DNA of 64,000 nucleotides from contig NZ_BBMZ01000013.1 of NCBI RefSeq assembly GCF_000759795.1, positions 147,215 through 211,214 of the forward strand, read 5' to 3'. Shown here piece after piece: positions 30,618 through 39,385 of this stretch. Positions within the stretch are counted from its first letter, which is position 1. Every line of letters starts with the position of its first letter. A program made the position numbers and the translations under genes. The DNA comes from Pseudescherichia vulneris NBRC 102420 (lineage in GTDB: Bacteria > Pseudomonadota > Gammaproteobacteria > Enterobacterales > Enterobacteriaceae). The notes beneath the pieces are model-generated. The model searched no databases. It was not told where the DNA came from and worked only from the letters and a program-made list of their open reading frames with translations.

Positions 30618-32762
30618 ATGGCTCTTTCCGCCGCGCTGAAAGCGCAGATTGCCGCCTGGTATAAGGCGCTACAGCAACAGATCCCCGACTTTATTCCGCG
30701 CGCACCGCAGCGGCAGATGATCGCTGACGTCGCCAAAACCCTGGCTGGGGAAGAGGGGCGGCATCTGGCCATTGAGGCGCCCACCGGCGTCGGCAAGACC
30801 CTCTCCTATCTTATTCCCGGCATCGCCATCGCCCGCGAAGAGCAGAAGACGCTGGTGATCAGCACCGCCAACGTGGCGTTGCAGGATCAGATCTTCAGCA
30901 AAGATCTGCCTCTGCTGAAGAAGATCATCCCCGATCTGCGTTTTACCGCCGCCTTTGGCCGCGGGCGCTACGTCTGTCCGCGCAACCTGACGGCCCTTGC
31001 CAGCAGCGAGGCCACCCAGCAGGATCTGCTGGCCTTCCTCGACGACGAGCTGACGCCGAACAGCAAAGAGGAGCAGCAGCGCTGCGCCAAACTCAAGGCC
31101 GATCTCGACAGCTACCGCTGGGACGGCCTGCGCGATCATACCGATCAGAACATCGAGGATAACCTGTGGCGGCGGCTCAGCACCGATAAGGCCAGCTGCC
31201 TGAACCGTAACTGCCACTACTACCGCGAGTGCCCGTTTTTTGTCGCCCGCCGGGAGGTGCAGGAGGTCGAGGTGGTGGTGGCTAACCACGCCTTAGTCAT
31301 GGCGGCAATGGAGTCCGAAGCGGTGCTGCCGGAGCCAAAGAACCTGCTGCTGGTGCTGGATGAGGGCCACCATCTGCCGGACGTCGCCCGCGACGCGCTG
31401 GAGATGAGCGCCGAGATCACCGCCCCCTGGTATCGACTCCAGCTCGATCTCTTTACCAAGCTGGTGGCGACCTGCATGGAGCAATTTCGTCCGAAGACCA
31501 CGCCGCCGCTGGCGCTGCCGGAGCGGCTCAACGCCCACTGCGAGGAGCTGTATGAGCTTATCGCCTCGCTGAATGCCATTCTCGGGCTCTATATGCCCGC
31601 CGGTACCGAGGCAGAGCACCGCTTTGCCATGGGCGAGCTGCCTGACGAGGTGATGGAGATCTGCCTGCGGCTGGCGAAGCTGACCGAGATGCTGCGCGGG
31701 CTGGCTGAGCTGTTCCTAAACGATCTCAGTGAAAAGACCGGCCAGCACGATATCGTCCGCCTGCACCGGGTTATTTTGCAGATGAACCGCGCCCTGGGCA
31801 TGTTCGAGAGCCAGAGCAAGCTGTGGCGGCTGGCCTCGATGGCCCAGGCGTCGGGCGCGCCGGTGACCAAGTGGGCCACCCGTGAGCTGGTTGAAGGGCA
31901 GATGCATCTCTTCTTCCACTGCGTTGGCATTCGCGTTAGCGATCAGCTGGAGAAGCTGCTGTGGCGCAGCGTGCCGCATATTGTCGTCACCTCGGCCACC
32001 TTACGCTCCCTGAACAGCTTCTCCCGTTTACAGGAGATGAGCGGCCTGAAGGAGAAAGCCGGGGATCGCTTCGTGTCCCTCGACTCGCCCTTTAACCACA
32101 TTGAGCAGGGCAGGCTTGTGATCCCGCAGATGCGCTACGAGCCGCTGATGGAGCACGAAGAGAAGCACATCGCCGAGATGGCGGCCTACTTCCGCGAGCA
32201 GGTCGAGAAAAAAGAGCACCCCGGCATGCTGGTGCTGTTTGCCAGCAACCGCGCGATGCAGCTCTTTCTAACCTTTGTGACCGATCTGCGCCTGATGCTG
32301 CTGGTGCAGGGGGATCAGCCCCGCTACCGGCTTGTGGAGCTGCACCGCAAGCGCATCGACGAGGGCGGACGCAGCGTGCTGGTGGGGCTCCAGTCGTTTG
32401 CCGAGGGGCTGGATCTCAAAGGGGACTACCTGACCCAGGTGCACATCCACAAGATTGCGTTTCCGCCTATCGACAGCCCAGTGGTGATCACCGAAGGCGA
32501 GTGGCTTAAAAGCCTCAATCGCTACCCGTTTGAGGTGCAGAGCCTGCCGAGCGCCTCCTTTAACCTTATCCAGCAGGTGGGACGGCTGATCCGTAGCCAC
32601 AGCTGCCGGGGTGAAGTGGTGATCTACGACCGACGGCTGCTCTCGAAAGGCTATGGAAAACGGCTGCTTGACGCCCTGCCTGTTTTTCCTATTTCCCAAC
32701 CGGACGTGCCTGACGTTATAGTAAAAAGTAAACCAAAACAGAATCGTCGTCGGCGACGCTGA
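30618..32762 (+). CDS. dinG: ATP-dependent DNA helicase DinG
   Basis: 714 residues. XPD-like 5'-3' superfamily 2 helicase. Walker A EAPTGVGKTLSY; iron-sulfur cluster cysteines in YVCPRNLT and SCLNRNCHYYRECPF; DEAH-like VLDEGHHLPD; C-terminal motif VI QQVGRLIRS. It resolves R-loops and D-loops when replication meets transcription. Starts right behind the LexA-like box. ybiB follows 28 bp later, probably in the same transcript. Confidence 0.97.
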   Translation: MALSAALKAQIAAWYKALQQQIPDFIPRAPQRQMIADVAKTLAGEEGRHLAIEAPTGVGKTLSYLIPGIAIAREEQKTLVISTANVALQDQIFSKDLPLLKKIIPDLRFTAAFGRGRYVCPRNLTALASSEATQQDLLAFLDDELTPNSKEEQQRCAKLKADLDSYRWDGLRDHTDQNIEDNLWRRLSTDKASCLNRNCHYYRECPFFVARREVQEVEVVVANHALVMAAMESEAVLPEPKNLLLVLDEGHHLPDVARDALEMSAEITAPWYRLQLDLFTKLVATCMEQFRPKTTPPLALPERLNAHCEELYELIASLNAILGLYMPAGTEAEHRFAMGELPDEVMEICLRLAKLTEMLRGLAELFLNDLSEKTGQHDIVRLHRVILQMNRALGMFESQSKLWRLASMAQASGAPVTKWATRELVEGQMHLFFHCVGIRVSDQLEKLLWRSVPHIVVTSATLRSLNSFSRLQEMSGLKEKAGDRFVSLDSPFNHIEQGRLVIPQMRYEPLMEHEEKHIAEMAAYFREQVEKKEHPGMLVLFASNRAMQLFLTFVTDLRLMLLVQGDQPRYRLVELHRKRIDEGGRSVLVGLQSFAEGLDLKGDYLTQVHIHKIAFPPIDSPVVITEGEWLKSLNRYPFEVQSLPSASFNLIQQVGRLIRSHSCRGEVVIYDRRLLSKGYGKRLLDALPVFPISQPDVPDVIVKSKPKQNRRRRR

Positions 32763-32790
32763 CCATCACCTGTGACGCAAGGAGTTAGCT

Positions 32791-33756
32791 ATGGATTTCC
32801 GCCAAATCATCAAAGAGGTTGGGCGCGGTAAAAATCACGCCCGCGATCTGGATTTTGATACCGCACGCGCGTTATACACCCACATGCTGAACGGCGAGGT
32901 CGCGGATCTGGAGATGGGCGGGATCCTGATCGCCCTGCGCATTAAAGGCGAGGGCGAGGCGGAGATGCTGGGCTTCTACGAGGCGATGCAGACCCAGACC
33001 ATGCGTCTGACGCCGCCGGTGGCGAAGCCGATGCCCATCGTCATTCCCACCTATAACGGCGCGCGCAGGCAGGCGAACCTGACCCCGCTGCTGGCGATGC
33101 TGCTTCAGCGGCTGGGTTTCCCAGTGCTGGTGCACGGCGTGAGCGAAGATCGTGACCGCGTGATCTCGGAAACCATTTTTACCCTGCTTGGCATTGAGCC
33201 GACCCTGACCGCTGGTCAGGCGCAGGCCAAGCTGGAGGGGCGTAACCCGGTGTATGTGCCCGTTAGCGCGCTCTGCCCGCCGCTGGAGAAACAGCTGGAT
33301 ATGCGCTGGCGCATGGGGGTGCGTAACAGCGCCCACACCCTGGCCAAGCTGGCAACGCCCTTTGCGGAAGATGCCGCCCTGCGTCTCTCCAGCGTCTCCC
33401 ATCCTGAATACGTTACGCGGGTCGCGAAGTTCTTTGGTGATATCGGCGGGCGCGGGCTGCTGATGCACGGTACGGAAGGGGAGGTGTATGCCAATCCCCA
33501 GCGCTGCCCGCAGCTCACGCTGATTGATGCCCAGGGCACGCGCGTCTTAAGCGAACGGCAGGACGAAACCGCGGCGCAGGCTGTGCTGCCCGCCAGCAAA
33601 GATCCCGAGGTCACCGCCCGCTGGACGGAGCGTTGCCTGGTCGGCAGCGAGCCGGTGCCGGAATCGCTGAAGCGTCAGATCGCCTGCTGCTTTGTGGCAA
33701 CGGGGCAAGTGGAAACCCTGGAAGAGGGTCTGGCCCGGGTAGCGAGCTCTTTTTGA
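32791..33756 (+). CDS. ybiB: TrpD2-family nucleic acid binding protein YbiB
   Basis: 321 residues, the usual length. Homologous to anthranilate phosphoribosyltransferase (FRQIIKEVGRGKNHARDLDFDTARALYTHML is the alpha domain; given as residues about 3-33) but E. coli YbiB lacks that activity and binds DNA and RNA. HGTEGEVYANP is a family landmark. Follows dinG without a terminator and is expected to be SOS-induced with it. Confidence 0.95.
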   Translation: MDFRQIIKEVGRGKNHARDLDFDTARALYTHMLNGEVADLEMGGILIALRIKGEGEAEMLGFYEAMQTQTMRLTPPVAKPMPIVIPTYNGARRQANLTPLLAMLLQRLGFPVLVHGVSEDRDRVISETIFTLLGIEPTLTAGQAQAKLEGRNPVYVPVSALCPPLEKQLDMRWRMGVRNSAHTLAKLATPFAEDAALRLSSVSHPEYVTRVAKFFGDIGGRGLLMHGTEGEVYANPQRCPQLTLIDAQGTRVLSERQDETAAQAVLPASKDPEVTARWTERCLVGSEPVPESLKRQIACCFVATGQVETLEEGLARVASSF

Positions 33757-33768
33757 TAAACAGCGGGC

Positions 33769-33797
33769 AAAAAAAAGCCCGTCCAAACCGGACGGGC
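33769..33797 (-). terminator. Intrinsic terminator for ybiJ (minus strand)
   Basis: GCCCGTCC and GGACGGGC form a perfect eight-base stem with loop AAACC; on the minus strand the stem is followed by a run of U. It lies about 95 bases behind the ybiJ stop. Confidence 0.85.
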
Positions 33798-33891
33798 AAC
33801 AAGGGTAACAACAAACAGGGTTAATGCAGTAATAATGAGGGGTAATACAACCCGCCAGTGATGAGCCTGCGGGGTAGATACGGTAAGGTGA

Positions 33892-34152
33892 TTACTGATA
33901 GATAACCGCAGTACCGCTCATTTTGTTGTAGGCGTTAGCAGAGGTGATGCTATAGCCTTTTGCGCCTGCGGCAGCGGCTTTCTCAGCCAGCTGGGCTTCC
34001 AGGCCATCCAGCGTCGTCGCGCCCTGCGCGGTCACAACGCCCATTTTGTGCATGCTCTGCGCCTGCTCAGCGGTTACCGGCTGGGCAGCGAATGCGCCGA
34101 AGGAGAGGGTAGTCAGTGCAAGAGCAGCAACAGCATATTTAATGGTTTTCAT
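33892..34152 (-). CDS. ybiJ: DUF1471 periplasmic protein YbiJ
   Basis: 86 residues from ATG 34152 (MKTIKYAVAALALTTLSFG). Cleavable signal peptide ending at AFAA, then the small DUF1471 (YhcN/BhsA/McbA) fold with GATTLDGLEAQLAEKAAAAGAKGYSITSA (residues about 47-72). Proteins of this family are secreted stress and biofilm factors. The open frame continues 36 codons upstream but those residues are not family-like. Same position as E. coli ybiJ, between ybiB and ybiI. Confidence 0.92.
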   Translation of the reverse strand: MKTIKYAVAALALTTLSFGAFAAQPVTAEQAQSMHKMGVVTAQGATTLDGLEAQLAEKAAAAGAKGYSITSANAYNKMSGTAVIYQ

Positions 34153-34340
34153 GGTTCGATTCTCGCAGTTTATTCTGTATGGGGGACGATGTTCCGTCGA
34201 TGCGATAAGTATCACAGTATTTCGCGAGAGATTAAATCGAATAGAATTGACGACCTTCATCTAAAATTTTGAACGATCGTTAATATATTGAAAATGAATG
34301 ATTTTTAACAAGAATTATTCAAGTGAAAGCGTACTGTGGT

Positions 34341-34363
34341 TGTGCCGCCGTGTTAGCGGCACA
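34341..34363. other. Perfect hairpin downstream of ybiI
   Basis: TGTGCCGC and GCGGCACA form an eight-base stem with a seven-base loop, about 75 bases beyond the ybiI stop. No U-run follows on either strand, so it may protect a 3' end or work with Rho rather than act as an intrinsic terminator. Apart from it the 285 bases between ybiJ and ybiI hold nothing I can name. Confidence 0.45.
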
Positions 34364-34437
34364 AAATGCCACTCTAATGCCCGCTTTTTGTGATGCAGAT
34401 AGCAACCGCTTGCCCTGGGCTAACCCCCCTTCGGTGG

Positions 34438-34704
34438 TCAACGAAGCTGGCTGTCTTTCGAACCCCTACGGTTATATCCTGAAAACGAGGCGTTTTTCAA
34501 ATCTTTCTTCTGCTGGCACGCTACGCACAGCCGTACGCCCGGGATCGCCTTGCGGCGCGCTTCGGGGATCGTTGCCCCACACTCATCACACTCGTGCAGG
34601 CTCTCACCCTTCGGTAGTTCGCGGCGCGCGCGGGCTACCGCATCGTCAATGGTGCTGTCGATCTGATCCTGAACGGCACCGTCGTTTGCCCAACCTGAAG
34701 CCAT
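34438..34704 (-). CDS. ybiI: DksA/TraR-type zinc-finger protein YbiI
   Basis: 88 residues, the E. coli length. C4 zinc finger CDECGATIPEARRKAIPGVRLC..C with both CxxC pairs, preceded by a short helical N terminus (DQIDSTIDDAVARARRELP). It lacks the long coiled-coil arm of DksA but resembles TraR-type proteins that bind RNA polymerase. Function unproven. Lies 38 bases before the LysR gene stop on the same strand. Confidence 0.93.
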   Translation of the reverse strand: MASGWANDGAVQDQIDSTIDDAVARARRELPKGESLHECDECGATIPEARRKAIPGVRLCVACQQKKDLKNASFSGYNRRGSKDSQLR

Positions 34705-34742
34705 AGCGCTCTCCTAAGTGAGAAGTATGACTTAAGTTTAGA

Positions 34743-35651
34743 CTATCTCCCGGCTTCCTCACGCAGCCACTGCTGGAGCAGCTTGCCTTCGTGGGTCATC
34801 TCCACGTCCTGGCGCACGCAGAGGTAGTAGTCACGCCCGTCGTCGATGGGCAAGTCGAAGATCTTCACCAGCTCGCCGGTTTGCAGATAGGGCAGGATCA
34901 TCGGCTCGCGCATCAGGGCGCAGCCCAGCCCGGCCTGCACGGCGGCCAGGGTCAGGAGCCCATCCTCAAACATCGCTCCGTCCCGACGCACCCGCTTCAC
35001 CTGCTGCTCGCTAAACCACTGCGTCCAGGTGGCGCGCTCTTCGTCATGCAGGAGTGGCATCTGCGCCAGCTGCGTGGGGGTCTCAATGTAGCCATGCAGG
35101 CGGATAAACTCCCGGCTGCATACCGGGATCATACGCCCGGAGATCAGCTTCTCGCTGCGATAGCCCACCCACTGCCCGTTACCAAAGCGGATCGACATAT
35201 CCGAGGCGTCGCTCAGATAGTTGCGATGGTTGGCGTAGACCACGTTGATCTCCATCTGGGCGTGGGCCTGGAGGAAGCGCGGCAGGCGGGGAATAAACCA
35301 GCCCATCCCGAAGAGCGGGATCAGGCTGATTGTTACCTGACGTGAGCGACCCTGCTCAAACAGCTGGCCGGTGGCCTGGCGCAGCACGCTAAAGGCCGCG
35401 CGTATCGAGCGGTAATACTCGCGCCCCTCGCTGCTGAGCACCAGATGGCGTCCCTGACGGTGGGTCAGGGGAAGCTGTAGAAAGCTCTCCAGCACCTTAA
35501 GCTGGTGGCTAACCGCCGAGGGAGAGACGTTCAGCTCCGCGGCCGCGGCGGAGACGCTGCCCAGCCGGGCGATAGCCTCAAAGACCCGCACCGCGCGGAG
35601 GGGCGGATCGTCCGGCAGCCCGCTTTCGCCTAACTCTTCTGTTTTTTTCAT
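34743..35651 (-). CDS. LysR-family regulator of the adjacent import/hydrolase cluster
   Basis: 302 residues from ATG 35651; a TTG ten codons upstream also opens the frame. N-terminal winged helix: PLRAVRVFEAIARLGSVSAAAAELNVSPSAVSHQLKVLE. The effector domain (residues about 95-290) is of the GcvA/AmpR subgroup, with LIPLFGMGWFIPRLPRF. It is divergent from the ABC importer genes with 169 AT-rich bases between, the usual layout for a LysR regulator and its target. The inducer is unknown; a thiazoline or carbamoyl amino acid is inferred from the neighbours. Confidence 0.88.
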   Translation of the reverse strand: MKKTEELGESGLPDDPPLRAVRVFEAIARLGSVSAAAAELNVSPSAVSHQLKVLESFLQLPLTHRQGRHLVLSSEGREYYRSIRAAFSVLRQATGQLFEQGRSRQVTISLIPLFGMGWFIPRLPRFLQAHAQMEINVVYANHRNYLSDASDMSIRFGNGQWVGYRSEKLISGRMIPVCSREFIRLHGYIETPTQLAQMPLLHDEERATWTQWFSEQQVKRVRRDGAMFEDGLLTLAAVQAGLGCALMREPMILPYLQTGELVKIFDLPIDDGRDYYLCVRQDVEMTHEGKLLQQWLREEAGR

Positions 35652-35820
35652 ATGTTGAAGCAAACCCTGCCTGATTCCCAAAAATCGTTTTTATTTTATA
35701 ATTTAATATCAGTAGCTTAGTAAAATACGCTTTTATAATAAGAAAGAATATATCCGTATTTCAAAATTAAATTCAATTGTTGGATGCTTACGCTGAAAAA
35801 ATTCTCAGCAGGCACGTATT

Positions 35821-36771
35821 GTGGACACACTTATTCAGCAATTGATCAACGGCATGATGCTGGGCAGCATCTACGGCCTGATTGCCCTCGGCTATACCAT
35901 GGTGTATGGCATTCTGCGCATCATCAACTTTGCCCACGGTGACATCTTAATGGTCGGCGCGCTGACCACCCTTTCAGGGATCAATCTTCTCTCCCAGTGG
36001 TTCCCCGGCATGAATCTGCTGGTGCAGCTGACCCTTGCCCTGATGGCGGCGATGGTCGTCTGCGCGCTGCTGGCGATGGCGGTAGAGCGTTTTGCCTATC
36101 GGCGCCTGCGCAATGCGCCCCGGCTGGCTCCGCTGATCAGCGGGATCGGCATCTCGGTGCTGCTGCAAACCGTAGCCATGCTGATCTGGAGCCGTAACCC
36201 GCTGATGTTTCCCCAGATCCTGCCCATGGATCCCATTGAGATCACCGCGGGCAGCGCCGAGCATCCGCCCGCGATTATCACCGTGACCGGCATAGTAACC
36301 CTGGCCGTCACCTTCCTGGTGATGCTTGGCCTGTGGCTGCTGGTGGAGTACAGCCGTCTGGGGCGCGGGATGCGCGCCGTGGCGGAAAACCCGCAGGTTG
36401 CCAGCCTGATGGGCGTCTCACCTAACCGGATTATTATCCTGACCTTCGCTATCGGCGGTGCGTTTGCCGCCCTGGCGGGGGTAATGATGGCCAGCAACTA
36501 CGGCAGCGCCAGCTTCTCGATGGGCTTCCTGCCGGGCATCAAAGCTTTTACCGCCGCCGTGCTGGGGGGCATCGGCAACATTCGCGGTGCCATGCTGGGC
36601 GGCATCCTGCTCGGGCTGATTGAGGCGCTGGGCGCTGGCTACCTGGGCGATCTCACCGGCGGCGCGTTCAGCAGTAACTATCAGGATATTCTGGCGTTTA
36701 TCGTGCTGATCCTGGTGCTGGTTTTCCGTCCTGCTGGCCTGTTGGGCGAGCGTGTTGCACAGCGTGCCTGA
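35821..36771 (+). CDS. Branched-chain-amino-acid-type ABC permease (LivH-like)
   Basis: 316 residues with about eight helices. The start is a GTG with a weak AGG site; MDTLIQQLINGMMLGSIYGLIALGYTM fits the family N terminus. LivH signatures: YGILRIINFAHGDILMVGA and RGMRAVAENPQVASLMGVS, the latter the ATPase-contact loop. First gene of a six- or seven-gene operon leading to the hydrolases. Substrate is not necessarily a branched-chain amino acid: this family also carries urea, amides and other small polar molecules. Confidence 0.9.
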   Translation: MDTLIQQLINGMMLGSIYGLIALGYTMVYGILRIINFAHGDILMVGALTTLSGINLLSQWFPGMNLLVQLTLALMAAMVVCALLAMAVERFAYRRLRNAPRLAPLISGIGISVLLQTVAMLIWSRNPLMFPQILPMDPIEITAGSAEHPPAIITVTGIVTLAVTFLVMLGLWLLVEYSRLGRGMRAVAENPQVASLMGVSPNRIIILTFAIGGAFAALAGVMMASNYGSASFSMGFLPGIKAFTAAVLGGIGNIRGAMLGGILLGLIEALGAGYLGDLTGGAFSSNYQDILAFIVLILVLVFRPAGLLGERVAQRA

Positions 36772-36778
36772 GGATCCT

Positions 36779-37879
36779 ATGACTATTTTAACCTCCGAAC
36801 GCAGCGCACCGCGTCTTAACCTCGGCATCATTCTGCTGGTGGCCGGGCTGCTGCTCGCTCCGTGGCTGGCCTCTGCCGCTGGCGGCAACTACTGGGTGCG
36901 GGTGATCGACTTTACCCTGCTCTACATCATGCTCGCCCTGGGCCTTAACATTGTGGTCGGCTTTACCGGCCTGCTGGATATGGGCTTTATCGCTTTCTAC
37001 GCTGTCGGGGCTTATCTTGCGGCGCTGCTGGCTTCCCCGCACCTGCTTGATGCCTTCCCGATATTGCAGGGCTACTTCAGCGACGGGCTGCACGTCTCTT
37101 ATGGGGTGCTGATCCCGCTGGCAGCCCTAATTGCCGGGATCTGCGGCATCCTGCTGGGCGCGCCGACCCTGCGCCTGCGTGGGGACTATCTGGCGATTGT
37201 GACTCTCGGCTTCGGGGAGATTATCCGCATTCTGATGCGTAACCTCGACCGTCCGGTCAACATCACCAACGGTGCGAAGGGGATCTCGGGCATCGACTCC
37301 CTGAGCCTGTTTGGCCTGGAGTTCCGCGGCGTTTACCACCTGCTGGGGGTGAAAATTCCCGCGCTCTATCTCTGGTACTACCTCTTTGCCACGCTGATTG
37401 TAGCGATCGTCTTTATCTGTATCCGTCTGCAACGCTCCAGGGTGGGCCGGGCCTGGCACGCCATCCGCGAGGATGAGGACGTGGCCCGGGCGATGGGCAT
37501 CAACGTACGTAACTTTAAGCTGCTGGCTTTCGCGATGGGCGCTTCCTTTGGCGGCGTCGCCGGGGTGATGTTTGCCTCGTTCCAGGGCTTCGTCTCCCCC
37601 GAATCCTTTACGTTGCAGGAGTCCATCGTGGTGCTGGCGATGGTGGTGCTTGGGGGCATTGGCCACGTGCCGGGGGTGATCCTCGGGGCGGTGATGCTCT
37701 CGGCGCTGCCGGAGCTGCTGCGCAGCCAGGCCGTGCCGGTGCAGGAGGCGCTGTTCGGCACCGTGCTGGTGGATCCGGAGATCCTGCGTCAGCTCTTCTA
37801 CGGCCTGGCGCTGGTGCTGGTGATGATTTTCCGTCCGGGCGGCGTCTGGCCCGCTAAACACGCGGGGGCAAAAGCATGA
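36779..37879 (+). CDS. Branched-chain-amino-acid-type ABC permease (LivM-like)
   Basis: 366 residues from ATG 36779, seven bases after the previous stop; an open frame from 36752 overlaps the upstream gene and is less likely. About ten helices. Family marks: LALGLNIVVGFTGLLDMGFIAFYAVGAY (region about residues 48-75) and AWHAIREDEDVARAMGINVRNFKLLAFA-like coupling loop (about 225-252). Its last codons overlap the next gene by four bases. Confidence 0.9.
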   Translation: MTILTSERSAPRLNLGIILLVAGLLLAPWLASAAGGNYWVRVIDFTLLYIMLALGLNIVVGFTGLLDMGFIAFYAVGAYLAALLASPHLLDAFPILQGYFSDGLHVSYGVLIPLAALIAGICGILLGAPTLRLRGDYLAIVTLGFGEIIRILMRNLDRPVNITNGAKGISGIDSLSLFGLEFRGVYHLLGVKIPALYLWYYLFATLIVAIVFICIRLQRSRVGRAWHAIREDEDVARAMGINVRNFKLLAFAMGASFGGVAGVMFASFQGFVSPESFTLQESIVVLAMVVLGGIGHVPGVILGAVMLSALPELLRSQAVPVQEALFGTVLVDPEILRQLFYGLALVLVMIFRPGGVWPAKHAGAKA

Positions 37880-38643
37880 GCCTGTTAACGATCCGTCATC
37901 TTAATAAACGCTTCGGCGGCCTGGTGGCGGTGAACGACGTCAGCCTGTCGGTCAAGGCGGGGGAGATTTACGGCCTGATTGGCCCCAACGGCGCAGGCAA
38001 AACGACCTGCTTCAACCTGATCACCGGCCTCTACACCGCTGACAGCGGCGAGTTTAGCCTGGCCGACAAACCTTACTCGCCAAAGGCGATTGAGAAAGTG
38101 ACCCAGGCAGGCATCGCCCGCACCTTCCAGAACCTACGCCTGTTTAACGACATGAGCGTGCTGGAGAACGTGATGATCGGTCGTCACGTCCGCACCCGCA
38201 ACGGTCTGTGGGCTGCCATCACCCGCCATAAGCGGGCGAGAGAGGAGGAGGCGGAGACCGAGCGCCAGGCCTGGTACTGGCTGGAGTACACCGGCATCGC
38301 CCAGTTTGCCCACTACCGCGCCAGCGATCTCGCCTACGGCCACCAGCGCCGTCTTGAGATTGCCCGCGCCCTGGCAACCGATCCTAAGCTGCTGGCCCTC
38401 GACGAGCCTGCGGCAGGCATGAACGCGGCGGAGAAAGTCGCCCTCGGCGAGCTGCTGCGCCGTATTCGTGACGATGGCAAAACCATTTTGATTATTGAGC
38501 ATGACGTGAAGCTGATTATGAGCCTCTGCGACCGCATCAGCGTGCTGGACTACGGCAAGGTGATTGCCGAAGGAGAACCGGAGGCGGTACGTCGTCATCC
38601 GGATGTGATCCGCGCCTATCTGGGAGGAAACGCCCATGTCTGA
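37876..38643 (+). CDS. ABC ATPase (LivG-like)
   Basis: 255 residues. Walker A GPNGAGKTT, Q-loop ARTFQNLRLF, signature region DLAYGHQRRLEIARAL (LivG proteins use this YG variant in place of LSGG), Walker B LLALDEPAAGMN, and the H-loop IIEHDVKLIM. Overlaps livM-like by four and livF-like by eight bases, indicating coupled translation. Confidence 0.92.
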   Translation: MSLLTIRHLNKRFGGLVAVNDVSLSVKAGEIYGLIGPNGAGKTTCFNLITGLYTADSGEFSLADKPYSPKAIEKVTQAGIARTFQNLRLFNDMSVLENVMIGRHVRTRNGLWAAITRHKRAREEEAETERQAWYWLEYTGIAQFAHYRASDLAYGHQRRLEIARALATDPKLLALDEPAAGMNAAEKVALGELLRRIRDDGKTILIIEHDVKLIMSLCDRISVLDYGKVIAEGEPEAVRRHPDVIRAYLGGNAHV

Positions 38644-39358
38644 ACCTATTTTGCAGGTGCGCAACCTCTCCGTGCACTACGGCGGGATCAAGGCGGTACG
38701 CGGCATCGAATTCAGCCTTAACGAAGGTGAGCAGGGCACGCTGCTGGGAGCCAACGGCGCAGGCAAAAGCTCTACCGTACGGGCCATCGCCGGGCTGCAA
38801 CCCTACGGCGGAGAGATCCTCTGGCGCGGAAAATCGATTCACCGCCGTGCCCCGCAGGATCTGCTGCGTGACGGTATTGTCCTTGTGCCCGAGGGGCGAG
38901 GCATCTTCACCCGCATGACGGTAGAAGAGAACCTGCTGATGGGTGCCTGGCAACGCAAGGGACGCCAGGCGGTGAAGCAGGAGATGGCTCAGCTGTATGA
39001 ACGTTTTCCGCGCCTCGGTGAACGCAAAGATCAGCTGGCCGGGCTGCTCTCCGGCGGCGAACAGCAGCTGCTGGCTCTGGGCCGGGCGCTCCTCAGCCAG
39101 CCGCGCCTGCTGATCCTCGACGAGCCGTCGATGGGGCTGGCCCCGATCATGGTTGAAACCATTTTTAAAGAGATTGCCGCTCTGCGCGATGCGGGCGTCA
39201 CGCTGCTGCTGATCGAGCAGAACGCCCGGCTGGCGCTGGAGGTCACCCATCGCGCGTGGGTGATGGACAGCGGATCTATCGCCCATCACGGCGACTCTGC
39301 CGCGCTGCTGGCCGACAACCGAATTCAGGAAATTTATTTAGGCGAAGTTGCCGTTTAA
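38636..39358 (+). CDS. ABC ATPase (LivF-like)
   Basis: 240 residues. Walker A GANGAGKSST, VPEGRGIFTRMTVEENL (the LivF Q-loop), full signature LSGGEQQLLALGRAL, Walker B LLILDEPSMGLAP and LLLIEQNARLALE. All catalytic motifs are intact, in contrast with the orphan ATPase at 7.7-8.4 kb of the same broad family. Confidence 0.92.
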   Translation: MSEPILQVRNLSVHYGGIKAVRGIEFSLNEGEQGTLLGANGAGKSSTVRAIAGLQPYGGEILWRGKSIHRRAPQDLLRDGIVLVPEGRGIFTRMTVEENLLMGAWQRKGRQAVKQEMAQLYERFPRLGERKDQLAGLLSGGEQQLLALGRALLSQPRLLILDEPSMGLAPIMVETIFKEIAALRDAGVTLLLIEQNARLALEVTHRAWVMDSGSIAHHGDSAALLADNRIQEIYLGEVAV

Positions 39359-39385
39359 AACACCACCAACATCAGGGAAACAATA

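Noticed and set aside
34323..34706. 127-codon plus-strand frame opposite ybiI
   Set aside because: ybiI has a clear zinc finger and normal length; the plus-strand frame lacks any family feature.
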